Assembly (NCBI RefSeq): GCF_028294535.1
Contig: NZ_JAQBIE010000024.1
Location: 1-59,309 of the forward strand
Source of the DNA: Paracoccus onchidii
GTDB taxonomy: Bacteria; Pseudomonadota; Alphaproteobacteria; Rhodobacterales; Rhodobacteraceae
Direction of reading: 5' to 3'
DNA length: 59,309 nt
Part shown: positions 22,883 to 32,400 of the stretch, one piece after another
Position numbering within the stretch: the first letter of the stretch is position 1
Layout of the letters: the number at the start of each line of letters is the position of its first letter
Program-made: the position numbers and the translations under genes
The notes under the pieces: generated by a model
Told to the model about the DNA's origin: nothing
Databases searched by the model: none
Seen by the model: the letters and a program-made list of their open reading frames with translations, nothing else

Positions 22883-23983
22883 ATGAATACCCAGACCGAT
22901 GAAGATCTGAAAGCCGCCGCACTTCCCCCGCGGTTCACCTTTGACGAAATCAAAGACATTTTCGAGGATGACGAACTTGTCCGCATGGCGGATGATGGCG
23001 AGGTTGATCTTCCCGACGACTTCAAGCGCCCCCAGCCGCGCGAAGAACGCCAGAGCGCGGCACAAACCATCATGGCCGGCGCGCAGCCGGCCGAAGATGA
23101 TGACCAGGCAGACAACGACCAGACCGGCGAGAATGAAGGTAAAGGCGACGAGGGAGCGCCCGATGGTGACGGGCAATCCGATGCCGATGCCGATGCCTCA
23201 AACAAGCCCGAGGACGAGGACGACGCGAAAGCCGAGGACAAGGCAGGCGCGGAAGATGACGCCATGTCGAAAATCCCCGAGCCCGAGCGCGACATTCGGG
23301 ACGCCAGCGACCACCAGAAGGTCATTGACGAATTTGATGACCGGCTGACCGAAATCAATGATGCATATGATGACGGCGAACTGACCAGCGCCGAAATGCG
23401 CGAGAAGATCAAGGATCTGAACAAAGAATACGCGACGGCGCAACGCGAGGTAGGCGACATCGAGCGCCACAACGAACGCCAGGAAGAAGAATACCGCAGC
23501 GCGTGGTTCTCGAAAACCGATGCCTTCATGCAGCAGCATCCCGAATATGCCGGCAAAGAAAAGATCGACGGCGTGGACGGCAGCGCGATGGAAGTGTTTG
23601 ACCAGTCGTTGCGCTTTGTGACCGGCAACGCGAACTATCAGAGCATGACCATGGATCAGAAGATCCGTGAAGCAGCCAAGATCGCGGATGCCTATGTCGA
23701 GCAGCAGACCGGCAAGAAGCTGACCGACCCAGCGCCGAAACAGGATGTCGGGAAAGATGGTGGCAAGGCGAAGGAAGCCGATACCGAGACGATTGGTGAC
23801 GGTCCCAAGCGCGGCCCGCGTCCCGAGGCTCCGCGCACATTGGCGAACGTGACTACCGCGACGGACAATGAAATCACCGATGGCCGCTTCGCTGCCGTCG
23901 ATCGGGCTGACGGGCTTGAGGCAGAGCGGGAAATTTCCCGAATGTCGGAAGCCGAACGGGAAGCCTATTTGCGCGGCGAATAA
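22883..23983 (+). CDS. Scaffold-type protein
   Basis: The 366-aa product is very acidic, with an Asp/Glu/Ala-rich disordered section (residues 70-130) and long predicted helices (IDEFDDRLTEINDAYDDGEL). Gene order portal-scaffold-capsid and composition support an internal scaffold that is removed or expelled during head maturation. The C-terminal region near MSEAEREAYLRGE may contact capsid subunits. Primary sequence gives no specific family. Confidence 0.72.
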   Translation: MNTQTDEDLKAAALPPRFTFDEIKDIFEDDELVRMADDGEVDLPDDFKRPQPREERQSAAQTIMAGAQPAEDDDQADNDQTGENEGKGDEGAPDGDGQSDADADASNKPEDEDDAKAEDKAGAEDDAMSKIPEPERDIRDASDHQKVIDEFDDRLTEINDAYDDGELTSAEMREKIKDLNKEYATAQREVGDIERHNERQEEEYRSAWFSKTDAFMQQHPEYAGKEKIDGVDGSAMEVFDQSLRFVTGNANYQSMTMDQKIREAAKIADAYVEQQTGKKLTDPAPKQDVGKDGGKAKEADTETIGDGPKRGPRPEAPRTLANVTTATDNEITDGRFAAVDRADGLEAEREISRMSEAEREAYLRGE

Positions 23984-23998
23984 GGATCAGGTGCATCA

Positions 23999-24217
23999 AT
24001 GCTGGTGAAGAATGTTCAAATGGCGAATGGACCGGTCAGGATCAAGGTCGGGGATACCACCTTTGTCCTGATGCGCGCCCGTGGCCGAACCGTGAAGATC
24101 GGCATTGATGCGCCCCGCGAAATCGCCGTCGAGGTCAATTCAGGCGATGACAAGGAAGCCCTCTTGGATGCTGTTGAGAAATCAATTCAGTCTGTGGTAA
24201 AAGGGGATCACGACTGA
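23999..24217 (+). CDS. CsrA-like protein before the capsid gene
   Basis: This 72-aa protein aligns with CsrA/RsmA: VGDTTFVLMRARGRTVKIGIDAPREIAVEV corresponds to the conserved I-G-D ... V-x-I-G-I-x-A-P-x-E-[IV]-A-V core. The N-terminal strand is three residues longer than in bacterial CsrA, and the RNA-contacting Arg after A-V-H is replaced (EV), so canonical RNA binding is uncertain; Lys4, Arg14 and Lys16 could substitute. CsrA dimers bind GGA motifs in leader hairpins. It sits directly before a leader with AGGACGT (24221-24282), suggesting control of capsid translation. Confidence 0.72.
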   Translation: MLVKNVQMANGPVRIKVGDTTFVLMRARGRTVKIGIDAPREIAVEVNSGDDKEALLDAVEKSIQSVVKGDHD

Positions 24218-24220
24218 TCC

Positions 24221-24282
24221 GCATAGGACGTGCCGACTAGTCACAAACCCGTTGGTCTGTGATTGAAAGGAACAACCTATGC
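24221..24282 (+). promoter_or_regulatory. Capsid leader element (GCATAGGACGTG hairpin)
   Basis: GCATAGG (24221-24227) is perfectly complementary to CCTATGC (24276-24282), which includes the capsid ATG. A GAAAGG ribosome site lies eight bases before the ATG in the loop, beside a smaller TCACA/TGTGA hairpin. The same GCATAGGAYGTG motif occurs at 37463 and 51738 before two other late genes. Confidence 0.65.
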
Positions 24283-25391
24283 AGACGATTGTTGGCGTAA
24301 ACGACCCGCGCGCCGTGAAGCGTTGGGCAAACGCCCTCGCAGCCGATACCGAAAAACAGATGTATTTCACCCGCTTCATCGGCAAGGGTGAAAACAACAT
24401 GATCGAACGCAAGGTCGAACTGGAATCCGATGCCGGCGACCGCGTGTCCTTCGACCTGTCGATGCGCCTGCGCGGGGGCATGTCCTATGGTGACGAGCCC
24501 GTTGAAGGTCGCGAGGAAAGCCTGACCCTCTACACCGATGAAGTTCTGATCGACCAGGCCCGCAAAGGCGCCGACGCGGGTGGCCGCATGTCGCGCAAGC
24601 GCACCCTGCACGATCTGCGCATGATCGCGAAGGACCGCACCGCCGAATACGTCGCTGAATGGGGCGATGAACTGTTCATGGTCTATCTGTCGGGCGATGC
24701 TGCCATGTCGGCCGCGAACGAGGACGCCAAGATCAAAGGCCCGTTTGCCGGGAATCCGATTCAGGCTCCCGATCCGGCACATATGGCCTATGGCGGTAGC
24801 GCAAACTCCAAAGCCACGCTGACCAGCGCCAACAAGATGACCCGTGACTTGATCGAGCGCGTCAGCGTCATCCCCCGGATGATGAACGCAATCGACCCCG
24901 ATACGGTCAAGATGTCGCCCATCACCGTCGAAGGTGGCGGCAAGCACTTCGTCACGCTGATGTCGCCATGGCAGATGCACGACATGCGCACCGAAGCCGG
25001 GGAACGCTCCTGGTCCGAAATGCAGAAGGCCGCAGCTGGCGCCGAAGGCCGCAAGAACCCGATTTTCACCGGCTCGGCCGGCATGATCAACAACGTGGTT
25101 CTTCACGAGCATGAAAACGTGCGCCGCTTCACCGATTACGGTGCCGGTCAGGACGTTCATGCGGCGCGCGCGCTGTTCCTCGGCCGTCAGGCCGGTGTGG
25201 TTGCCTATGGCGAAGCCGGGAACAAGACCCGTTTCCAGTGGACCGAGGAAACCAAGGACGCCGGCAACCGTGTCGCGATCTATGCAGGTTGCATCATGGG
25301 CGCCAAGAAAACCCGGTTCAACGGCCGCGATTTCGGCGTCATCGCCGTCGACACCGCGTCCACGAACCCGAACCCCGTCATCGCAGCGTAA
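24279..25391 (+). CDS. Major capsid protein, N4-gp56/DUF4043 type
   Basis: The 370-aa protein resembles the N4-gp56 (DUF4043) capsid family: WANALAADTEKQMYFTRFIG, then LSMRLRGGMSYGDEPVEGREE, a long DEVLIDQARKGADAGGRMS and DRTAEYVAEWGDELFM-type spine, and HENVRRFTDYG near the C-terminus. Members have an HK97-related fold. Location after portal and scaffold agrees. The start codon is inside the conserved leader hairpin. Confidence 0.82.
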   Translation: MQTIVGVNDPRAVKRWANALAADTEKQMYFTRFIGKGENNMIERKVELESDAGDRVSFDLSMRLRGGMSYGDEPVEGREESLTLYTDEVLIDQARKGADAGGRMSRKRTLHDLRMIAKDRTAEYVAEWGDELFMVYLSGDAAMSAANEDAKIKGPFAGNPIQAPDPAHMAYGGSANSKATLTSANKMTRDLIERVSVIPRMMNAIDPDTVKMSPITVEGGGKHFVTLMSPWQMHDMRTEAGERSWSEMQKAAAGAEGRKNPIFTGSAGMINNVVLHEHENVRRFTDYGAGQDVHAARALFLGRQAGVVAYGEAGNKTRFQWTEETKDAGNRVAIYAGCIMGAKKTRFNGRDFGVIAVDTASTNPNPVIAA

Positions 25392-25408
25392 GGGCTGACC
25401 TGACCGTG

Positions 25409-25434
25409 ATCCGGTCCCAATAACGGGGCCGGAT
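25409..25434 (+). promoter_or_regulatory. Strong hairpin after the capsid gene
   Basis: ATCCGGTCCC pairs with GGGGCCGGAT (ten pairs, one G-T) around AATAAC. There is no T tract, so it is more likely an RNA-processing or stabilising structure, or a weak attenuator, than a full terminator. A second GC hairpin follows the next gene. Confidence 0.55.
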
Positions 25435-25462
25435 TCCACCCGCCAATCGCAGGAGAAACGAA

Positions 25463-25909
25463 ATGGCGATCAAGAAATCCAATTTCACGGGCGGCAATGG
25501 TCGGCTGCAACTGCACTCGCCCTATGTTGCCAAGGTGCCCGCTGTCGCGATCATCGAACACACCTTCACCGAGGCTGTCGGCGCTGCCGATATTCTCGAA
25601 CTGGCATATCTGCCGCCCTACTGTCGCATCCTTGAGGCCGAATTGCTGACGGTCGGGACCGCCGCAGTCACCTTCGATGTTGGCCTCATGTCCGGCCCGG
25701 TTGGCTCGAACGATCCGGCCCGGACCTGTGGCGCAGAACTGTTCGATTCCGTGACGCCCACCACCCAGGAGAATGCCGAACTGGCCGACCTTGTGGCGAT
25801 CAGCAAGGCGCAGGAAGCCCGCTCCATCGGCGTTGTTCCTTCCGGCACCGTGGCCGCAGCCGCAGGCACCAAGCTGTATCTGCGCCTCACCTATGCGGTG
25901 AACGACTAA
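25463..25909 (+). CDS. Probable head decoration or cement protein
   Basis: The 148-aa protein is beta-rich and small (NGRLQLHSPYVAKVPAV, ILEAELLTVGTAAVTFDVGLM) with few charges. It follows the capsid gene, has a good ribosome site (AGGAGAAACGA), and is bracketed by two stable hairpins, so it is probably made in quantity. These facts suggest a decoration protein, but no family match is certain. Confidence 0.55.
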   Translation: MAIKKSNFTGGNGRLQLHSPYVAKVPAVAIIEHTFTEAVGAADILELAYLPPYCRILEAELLTVGTAAVTFDVGLMSGPVGSNDPARTCGAELFDSVTPTTQENAELADLVAISKAQEARSIGVVPSGTVAAAAGTKLYLRLTYAVND

Positions 25910-25930
25910 GCCCGAACGGGCGAAACATAT

Positions 25931-25953
25931 CCCCGTGCCGCCAAGGCGCGGGG
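25931..25953 (+). promoter_or_regulatory. GC-rich hairpin after the decoration-type gene
   Basis: CCCCGTGCC pairs with GGCGCGGGG around a five-base loop (nine pairs, one G-T). Like the hairpin at 25409 it has no T tract. It may set transcript stability or reduce readthrough. Confidence 0.5.
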
Positions 25954-25975
25954 TCTGTCAAACGGAGAGGAACCA

Positions 25976-26506
25976 ATGGAAATCGAACGGATCATTCGCG
26001 AACCCAAGGGATCTGTCATCACCCTCGGCGCCGCATCGTATCATTTCAGGCCCATCGAGGTTGACGGCCCCCATGTGGCGAACGTCGATGATAAGGGCCA
26101 CGCCCGCCTGTTGCTGGGCATCAAGGAAGGCTATCGCCCCTTTGGCGATGACGCAGCCAAGGCGGCAGAAGAACTGTTTTCGACCAGCCAGGCCGGCACC
26201 GCGAACAAGCTGGATGGCGAAGAAATCACCAAGGCACTCGCAAAGGCCGCTGATGCGGAAGTCCAGAAGGCCAAGCAGGATCAGCAGGATCAGCAGGGCC
26301 AGACTGACACCGAGGCCGACGCGGGCGCGGGCGAAGATGCCCCGAGCGGCGAGCCTGTCAGCGAAGGCGAAGCCGAATTGCAGGCCTTGTCCGATGACGA
26401 ACTGCGCGCGCGCTTCGAGGAAGCCGTTGGCCGCAAGGCGCATCACCGGATGCTGGCTGAAACCATGATCGCGCAAATCCTCGCAAGCGCCGACTCCGAA
26501 GAATAA
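25976..26506 (+). CDS. Hypothetical head protein with acidic linker
   Basis: This 176-aa protein has a beta N-terminal domain (EIERIIREPKGSVITLGAASY), then Lys/Gln-rich and Asp/Glu-rich low-complexity segments (KQDQQDQQGQTDTEADAGAG), and a helical C-terminus (SDDELRARFEEAVGRK). Related phages carry such a gene between capsid and connector genes. Function unknown; it may bind the inside of the capsid. Confidence 0.55.
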   Translation: MEIERIIREPKGSVITLGAASYHFRPIEVDGPHVANVDDKGHARLLLGIKEGYRPFGDDAAKAAEELFSTSQAGTANKLDGEEITKALAKAADAEVQKAKQDQQDQQGQTDTEADAGAGEDAPSGEPVSEGEAELQALSDDELRARFEEAVGRKAHHRMLAETMIAQILASADSEE

Positions 26507-26518
26507 GGAACCACCCCC

Positions 26519-27217
26519 ATGGCGTTCACGGCTGCATCGGTGATGAAGCGGGCGAATACGATCCTGCAAGACGTTGGTGCAGTCCGTTGGACGGCCCCTG
26601 AACTGCGCGACTGGCTGAACGAGGCGCAGCGCGCAATCGTGCTGGCAAAGCCGAACGCCCTCAGTGGATCGGTGACCCTGACACTCGCATCAGGAACCAA
26701 GCAGACAATCCCCGCGCAATATACGGTCCTGTCACGGGTCGTTCGCAATGTCGGGAACGGCAACCGCGCCGTTCGGACCATGGCGCGGCGCGAAATCCTC
26801 GATTCACAGATCCCCGGTTGGCACGACACGGCCACCCTGCCCTTCGCGGCATCTGTCCAGTATGTCTGGCAAGACCCCATGAGCCCCCGCGAGTTCTATG
26901 TGGTCCCCGGAAATGACGGGAATGGAGAGGTTGAGGCACTTGTTGGCCGGAACCCGACCGACATTCCGCTTGCCCCGGGCGGCGGTCTGGACATTGACGA
27001 TTACACGACTACAAGCGAGTTCGAGGATATTTACCAAGGTATCCTGCTCGACTTCGTGCTGTTCCGCGCCTTCTCGAAAGACGGGGATGCGCCCGACGCC
27101 GCGGCGCAGGCCGGAAGCCACCTGACGCTTGCCACCAATGCGCTGACCGCCCTTGGTGCATCGCAGACGGCCGCAAGCCTTGCCATGCAGTATATGACGG
27201 CAGCGGCAGCGGGGTAA
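26519..27217 (+). CDS. Head-tail connector/adaptor protein (DUF6682-like)
   Basis: The 232-aa protein starts SVMKRANTILQDVGAVRWT and shows WLNEAQRAIVLAKPNA, features of the DUF6682-like phage adaptors. The AA order after the capsid genes and the helical N-terminus with a beta insertion agree with a gp6- or T7 gp11-like ring component. The assignment rests on pattern memory and context. Confidence 0.65.
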   Translation: MAFTAASVMKRANTILQDVGAVRWTAPELRDWLNEAQRAIVLAKPNALSGSVTLTLASGTKQTIPAQYTVLSRVVRNVGNGNRAVRTMARREILDSQIPGWHDTATLPFAASVQYVWQDPMSPREFYVVPGNDGNGEVEALVGRNPTDIPLAPGGGLDIDDYTTTSEFEDIYQGILLDFVLFRAFSKDGDAPDAAAQAGSHLTLATNALTALGASQTAASLAMQYMTAAAAG

Positions 27218-27223
27218 CGGCTC

Positions 27224-27874
27224 ATGCCGACAATGGTAAGCACCCGTGAACTGTTGCCCCTGATCGCGCCTTTCGCGCCGACCTGTCCTGATTTCATCAC
27301 GGCACAGCAGGCGCGGTTCGCTGCGATCGAGTTCTGCGAACGCAGCCGCGCATGGCGACATGTCGTCACGACCACCGTGACGGATCGGGAAATGACGCCC
27401 GTTGTCCCTGACACCGCGACCATCCATGAAATCGAGTTCGCGGAATGGGGCGAAAGTCGCGACAAGCTGACCCCCGTTCAGTTCTCGACCATCAAGGGCG
27501 ATATTGAAGGCCGGCCGCACTACGTCACGCAGGTAAACCCCCACGCGATCACGGTCAGCCCGTTTGAGGAAGGGGAAATCAGGATCAGCATGTTCCTTAA
27601 GCCCCTGTCCGCAACCGAGTATGGAAGCGACCCGGCCAACCCGCTTGAGGATCGGTTCAACGTCATCCCCGATTTCTTTGTGTCGATACATGGCTCGACC
27701 CTCGCAGCCGGAACGCTGGCGCGCATCCTGTCTATCCCCGACGAGCCATGGACCAACCCGCAAGAGGCGCAGCGATACTGGATGATCTTCCAGGACAAGC
27801 TGAACCAGTCTTTCCGCGCCAACATGCGCGGCCAGCAAAGGGCCCCGATCAGGACCAGATTCAAGGATTTCTGA
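27224..27874 (+). CDS. Neck / tail-tube A-like protein
   Basis: The 216-aa protein contains PTCPDFITAQQARFAAIEFCERSRAW, common at the start of phage adaptor proteins, then a beta-rich middle and SIHGSTLAAGTLARILSIP with a C-terminal FQDKLNQSFRANMRGQQR helix. It probably forms a ring below the connector. T7 gp11 occupies the same place in the order. Exact fold is not proven. Confidence 0.6.
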   Translation: MPTMVSTRELLPLIAPFAPTCPDFITAQQARFAAIEFCERSRAWRHVVTTTVTDREMTPVVPDTATIHEIEFAEWGESRDKLTPVQFSTIKGDIEGRPHYVTQVNPHAITVSPFEEGEIRISMFLKPLSATEYGSDPANPLEDRFNVIPDFFVSIHGSTLAAGTLARILSIPDEPWTNPQEAQRYWMIFQDKLNQSFRANMRGQQRAPIRTRFKDF

Positions 27875-27875
27875 C

Positions 27876-29453
27876 ATGCGGATAAAACTGCAAGGCTTCT
27901 CGGGGGAAATGCCGCGTGTCGAACCCTACTATCTTGCCGATCAGGTTCCGGTATCGAACCGCAACGCTGCCATGCGGGGCGGTTCTCTTTCGCCATTCCG
28001 GCAAAACTCGCTGACAGTCCATACATTCCCCGCCAACCGGCAATCCATCTATCTTCACGGGGCCGAATGGATCGGCTGGGATCATGTCGTGAATGTGGTT
28101 CCCGGTCCCGTCGCTGATGACCGCCTTTACATAACTCATGACAACGCCGCGCCCACGCTGCGATACAATGGCGCTGAATACCCGCTTGCCCTCAACGCCC
28201 CCACGCAAAGGCCTGTCCTGACCATCGTTGGCACCGTGGATCAGGATATAGCGGACTATGTGGCCTATGCTTACACATGGGTGACGCAGCTGGGCGAGGA
28301 AAGCGCACCGTCGCCCCTGTCTGCCCGCATCCTGTGGTCCGAAGGCACTGACGTTCAGGTTGACAACATGGACGGAACGCCACCGGCCGGTAGGCTGGTG
28401 ACGCACAAGCGGATCTATCGCGCCGTCACGTCGACAACAGGCGCAACCGATCTGTTCTTCGTGAAGGAAGTCCCAGCCACCGATACCGTCTTTGTCCACG
28501 ACATCGAGGCCGACCCGATAGCAGAGGCGATACCGACCGCAGATTTCGGGCCGGTGCCAAGCAACCTGCGCGGCATAACGGCAATGCCCAATGGCATCAT
28601 GGCAGGATTTCGGGGAAAGGAACTGTGGTTCTGCGAACCTTACCAGCCACACGCCTGGCCATCGTCCTACGTCCTGACCACCAATGACCCGATCGTGGGT
28701 CTTTCGGCCTTTGGCACCACCCTTGCGGTTCTGACAACGGGAACGCCCTATGTCGTTCAAGGTCTGCACCCTGACAGCATGGCCATGGAAAAGGTCGAAC
28801 AGCCTTTCCCCTGCATGTCGGCGCGTGGCGTTGTGGATATGGGATATTCCGCCGTTTTCCCGTCGACTGACGGGCTTGTCAGCCTATCCGCCCAAGGTGG
28901 CGCGCTTCTGACCAGAAACATCTGGACGCGTGAACAATGGCAGGAGATGCGGCCGACAACGATGCGCGCGGCGCGGTTCGGTTCACTCTATGGGTTCAGC
29001 TATATCCCCGCCTCGGGCGGCGGGCGGCGCATGTGTTTCATCGACCCGGCGGCAAGTGAACCATCCGTCATGCGCGTGAACGACAACGGCACGGCATTTT
29101 ATACCCATGTCGAAAGCGGATTCACCTATATGCTGGCCGACAATCAGCGCGAAATTGTCGCCTTCGATGACGCGACACGTCCAAAGCGGTCTTATGTCTG
29201 GCGCTCCAAGCCGTTCCGCCTGCCCTATGAGCAGTCGATGGGCGCGCTAAAGATCGAGACTGACGGCGCGGACGGCGAAACCGTGACCGCATCCATCTAT
29301 GCAGACGGACAGCTTTTCCATTCCACCAGCACGACCAACAGAGACGCCAGATTGCCCGCAGGTCTGGCAAGGACATGGCAGGTCGAACTTTCAGGAACCG
29401 CAACCGTCCTTAGCTTCGCCATGGCGCGCACGATCAAGGAACTGAACCAGTGA
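27876..29453 (+). CDS. Tail nozzle-like beta-propeller protein
   Basis: This 525-aa protein opens with SGEMPRVEPYYLADQVPVSN, a start typical of podovirus nozzle proteins. Repeated beta units with W/F and GLVSLSAQGG- or GTPYVVQG-type turns fit a propeller. In T7-like order it occupies the place of gp12. It would form the lower tail to which fibres attach. Its stop overlaps the fibre start. Confidence 0.62.
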   Translation: MRIKLQGFSGEMPRVEPYYLADQVPVSNRNAAMRGGSLSPFRQNSLTVHTFPANRQSIYLHGAEWIGWDHVVNVVPGPVADDRLYITHDNAAPTLRYNGAEYPLALNAPTQRPVLTIVGTVDQDIADYVAYAYTWVTQLGEESAPSPLSARILWSEGTDVQVDNMDGTPPAGRLVTHKRIYRAVTSTTGATDLFFVKEVPATDTVFVHDIEADPIAEAIPTADFGPVPSNLRGITAMPNGIMAGFRGKELWFCEPYQPHAWPSSYVLTTNDPIVGLSAFGTTLAVLTTGTPYVVQGLHPDSMAMEKVEQPFPCMSARGVVDMGYSAVFPSTDGLVSLSAQGGALLTRNIWTREQWQEMRPTTMRAARFGSLYGFSYIPASGGGRRMCFIDPAASEPSVMRVNDNGTAFYTHVESGFTYMLADNQREIVAFDDATRPKRSYVWRSKPFRLPYEQSMGALKIETDGADGETVTASIYADGQLFHSTSTTNRDARLPAGLARTWQVELSGTATVLSFAMARTIKELNQ

Positions 29454-32400
29454 ACGCCGCGATCGACCCGAAGCTGAAATCTCGCATCGAGGAAGTCTTG
29501 GGCTTGCGCGGGCGCAAGGACAATCATGCCGTTCGGTTCAAAGACCTGTCCAAGATCGTCACAGCCACAAATTCGGCGGAAGTGTCAAAGATTGCCGAGC
29601 GTGTCGCCCGCGAAATCGCGGAGGGATATGACAATGCGAATGTCGATCTTTCACAGTTGGAAGCGGACATCGATGCAGCCATGCAGCAGGCGGCAGCGGC
29701 GGCAGCGGCAGCGGCGAACGCCCAAAGCACCGCAAACAACGCCAACGCATATTCCGACCAGGTATCGCAGCAGGTGCGCGATGATTTGGCGGTTGAGTTC
29801 GCGGCAGCACAGCAGGCAGCGGCACAGGCACTTGAACATGCCGACGAAGCCGAGCAATGGGCCATTTCCTCAGAGGCGAATGTTACCCGCCTGTTCCCCA
29901 GCGATTTCGGGGATGAAGGTCGGTTCTGGACCAGCGACCGCAGCGCGCGGCCGGAAAATCCGGCAGTCCAGCCCGACGATTCAGAGTTCCTGCAAGAAGC
30001 CATCGTTGGGGATTTCATCCGCCTGCACGACATTGCCGATGACAACCAGTTTGTTGTTTCCAGAGGCGTGACCGAGTTCATCCCCGGAAACACCTTGCGC
30101 ATTACCGTGGTCACACGCCACCTTGGGCAAACATCGTCCAAGCTGCGCACCGTCCTGTGCGGGTTGAGGTCGGATTACTCTTTCCGCCGATCGACGGGTT
30201 CCAGAAACGTCATGCCGACCGCCCCGGATGAATGGCAGACGGTCGTTGCCGAGGTCGAGGTTCCAGAGAAGCTGGGCGGCGAGGTCTGGCTGCGCGCGGG
30301 CGTTTACACGGCCTCGGGCGCAACACCGGACTCCACGATCGACGTTGCCATGATCCGCATAGAGGATGTGACCGCGCTGAAAGCGGCCGAAGGATCGGCG
30401 GCGGCGGCGGAAATCGCCCGCAGCGATGCCGTGGTTGCCTCAGGCAATGCGCAGGGCGCCGCATCGGCAGCAGCGACAAGCCAGAGCCTTGCGGCAGACA
30501 GCGCCGCGCAGAGCGCCACCGAGGCGGGTGTGGCAGAGGGTGCAAGGCAGCAGGCCGAGAATAGCGCATCGGCAGCAGCGGACAGCGCCACGACCGCCAG
30601 CAGCGCGGCCACGACCGCAGGCAGCAGCGCCTATGCCGCCGATCAGTCCCGCATCGCAGCAGAGGCAGCGCGCGACGGCGCCGATGATGCCAGATCAAGT
30701 GCTGAAATCGCGCGCGATGATGCCGTGCTTGCGAGGCAAGATTCCGAGGACGCGGCGGCGGCGGCCCAAACCAGCCTCGAACTGACGGCCGAAGTGTCCG
30801 GGCGTGACATGTCGGTAATCAACGACACGTTCCTAATTTCGTCGGACTGGTCAAGATGGTCCAGCCAAGGCGATCTTACGCAGCTTGAAAACAGCGTCTA
30901 TCCGATCGGACGTGATTGGCGCTTTCAGGTTACGGATACGCAAAGCGACGGCTTGCAAATAGATAGTTCAGCAGATTCAACCTGGTTGGGACAAGTCAAC
31001 GCCGATGCCTACGCGGTTGAGGTGGAATTTACCTTGAGTTCTGGTTCGTTGGATGGCGCGGCAATCGGCGTAAACTGGACAACGACTCAGGGAGGATTCC
31101 ACCCTGATAGAAAACTCTTGAAAGATATTGTATCAGGACCAGCCTACATCGGCAAAACACAGCTTGCGCGCGCGATCTTCAAGCGGCCACCAGGTTATCC
31201 AAGTTCTCAAGACCACGACAAGACAATCCTGATTGTCAACGCGAATACAGATTGGAACGGCTGGACCCGCGCCGCCAAGACGATCACCTTCCACCGCGTT
31301 TCAATCCGGCCGGCATCGCAGGAGGAATTGGGGTCAGGCGAGGTCGAGGCGGGTGTTCGGGCCAATATCCTGCAAGAATACCTGACGGCCGCAGATACCC
31401 AGCAGGCGATTGCGGACGTGCAGCAATCCCTGACCGCCAGCATCGGTCAGGTAAGCGCAACGGTCGACAGCCATTCGACCGCGATTGCCGATCTGAACGG
31501 GAACGCCAGCGCAATCGTCGGGTTCGCTGTTCAGGCCGGCAATGCTGTTTCCCTGCTCGACCTGATCGCGGGTGACGGTTCGGCGGGCTCTTACTCGATC
31601 GCCAAGATTGAAGCGCAACAGATCTTGCTTAAAGGCAGCGTGTCCATGGATATGCTGACGATCATGGACCTTTCGGGAAACATGGTTCCCGATGCGGCAA
31701 TGGTCAGCGCGAGTTCCTGGGATGTAGAAAATTCCAGCGATTGGACTATGATTTCGCCCCAATCATTTAATTGGGTCAAAGGCGAAAGTGCCGGAGAAAT
31801 CCGCACCACCCGCACCGGATCTTATCAAGCCAAAAACAGCCTGCCCTTCTCTGTCAAAGAAGGTGAGAGCTACGCGTTCAAGGGACTTATCCGGTCCATC
31901 GGAAGCGGCAACCCCTCTGCACAAATCACGGTAGGGTGGCTCGACAATAATGAAACCCTTCTCAGCCAGGATGTGATCGTAGGTCTAGGCGAAAGCGGCT
32001 TTAGCGAAGATGAAGGCGTATTTGCTGCCCCGGAAGATGCCCGCAAAGCGATGATCCGCTTGCGAGTGTTTGACTCCAATCAAGCCACCATCGGTTTTTC
32101 ATCTGTAAGTTGCGTTCGGCAAAGAAGCGGCGTGACGCTTCTTACACCTGACAGCATCACCACCCCCCTTGTCGCTACGGATGCGATTATCGCGCGGCAT
32201 GTGCGCGCCGGGGAGATAGAGGCGGATCACGTCAACACCAACTCCTTCAGGAGCGCGGGCCTTGCCGTTTTCGGCGGCGACTTGCGATCGGAAAACTATA
32301 ACGCATCGAACGGAACCGGCTGGCGCATCACGCAATCCGGCAACATGTATATGCCACATGCCAGCGTCGGAACGCTTGAAATTGCCGGGCGCGCGATCAC

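Noticed and set aside
22651..23628. 325-codon minus-strand Ser-rich frame opposite the scaffold gene
   Set aside because: Its Ser runs are the reverse of Asp/Glu/Ala codons of the scaffold; not a real protein.
24237..25439. 400-codon minus-strand open frame opposite the capsid gene
   Set aside because: It mirrors the capsid codons and has low-complexity His/Gly/Asp composition; it even covers the leader hairpin. A shadow frame.
26804..27877. 357-codon minus-strand frame opposite the neck genes
   Set aside because: Antisense of two overlapping-style late genes with clear starts; composition is atypical.
30232..30564. 110-codon plus frame inside the fibre coiled coil
   Set aside because: Gly/Arg/His-rich product produced by shifting Ala/Ala/Ser repeats; no ribosome site.
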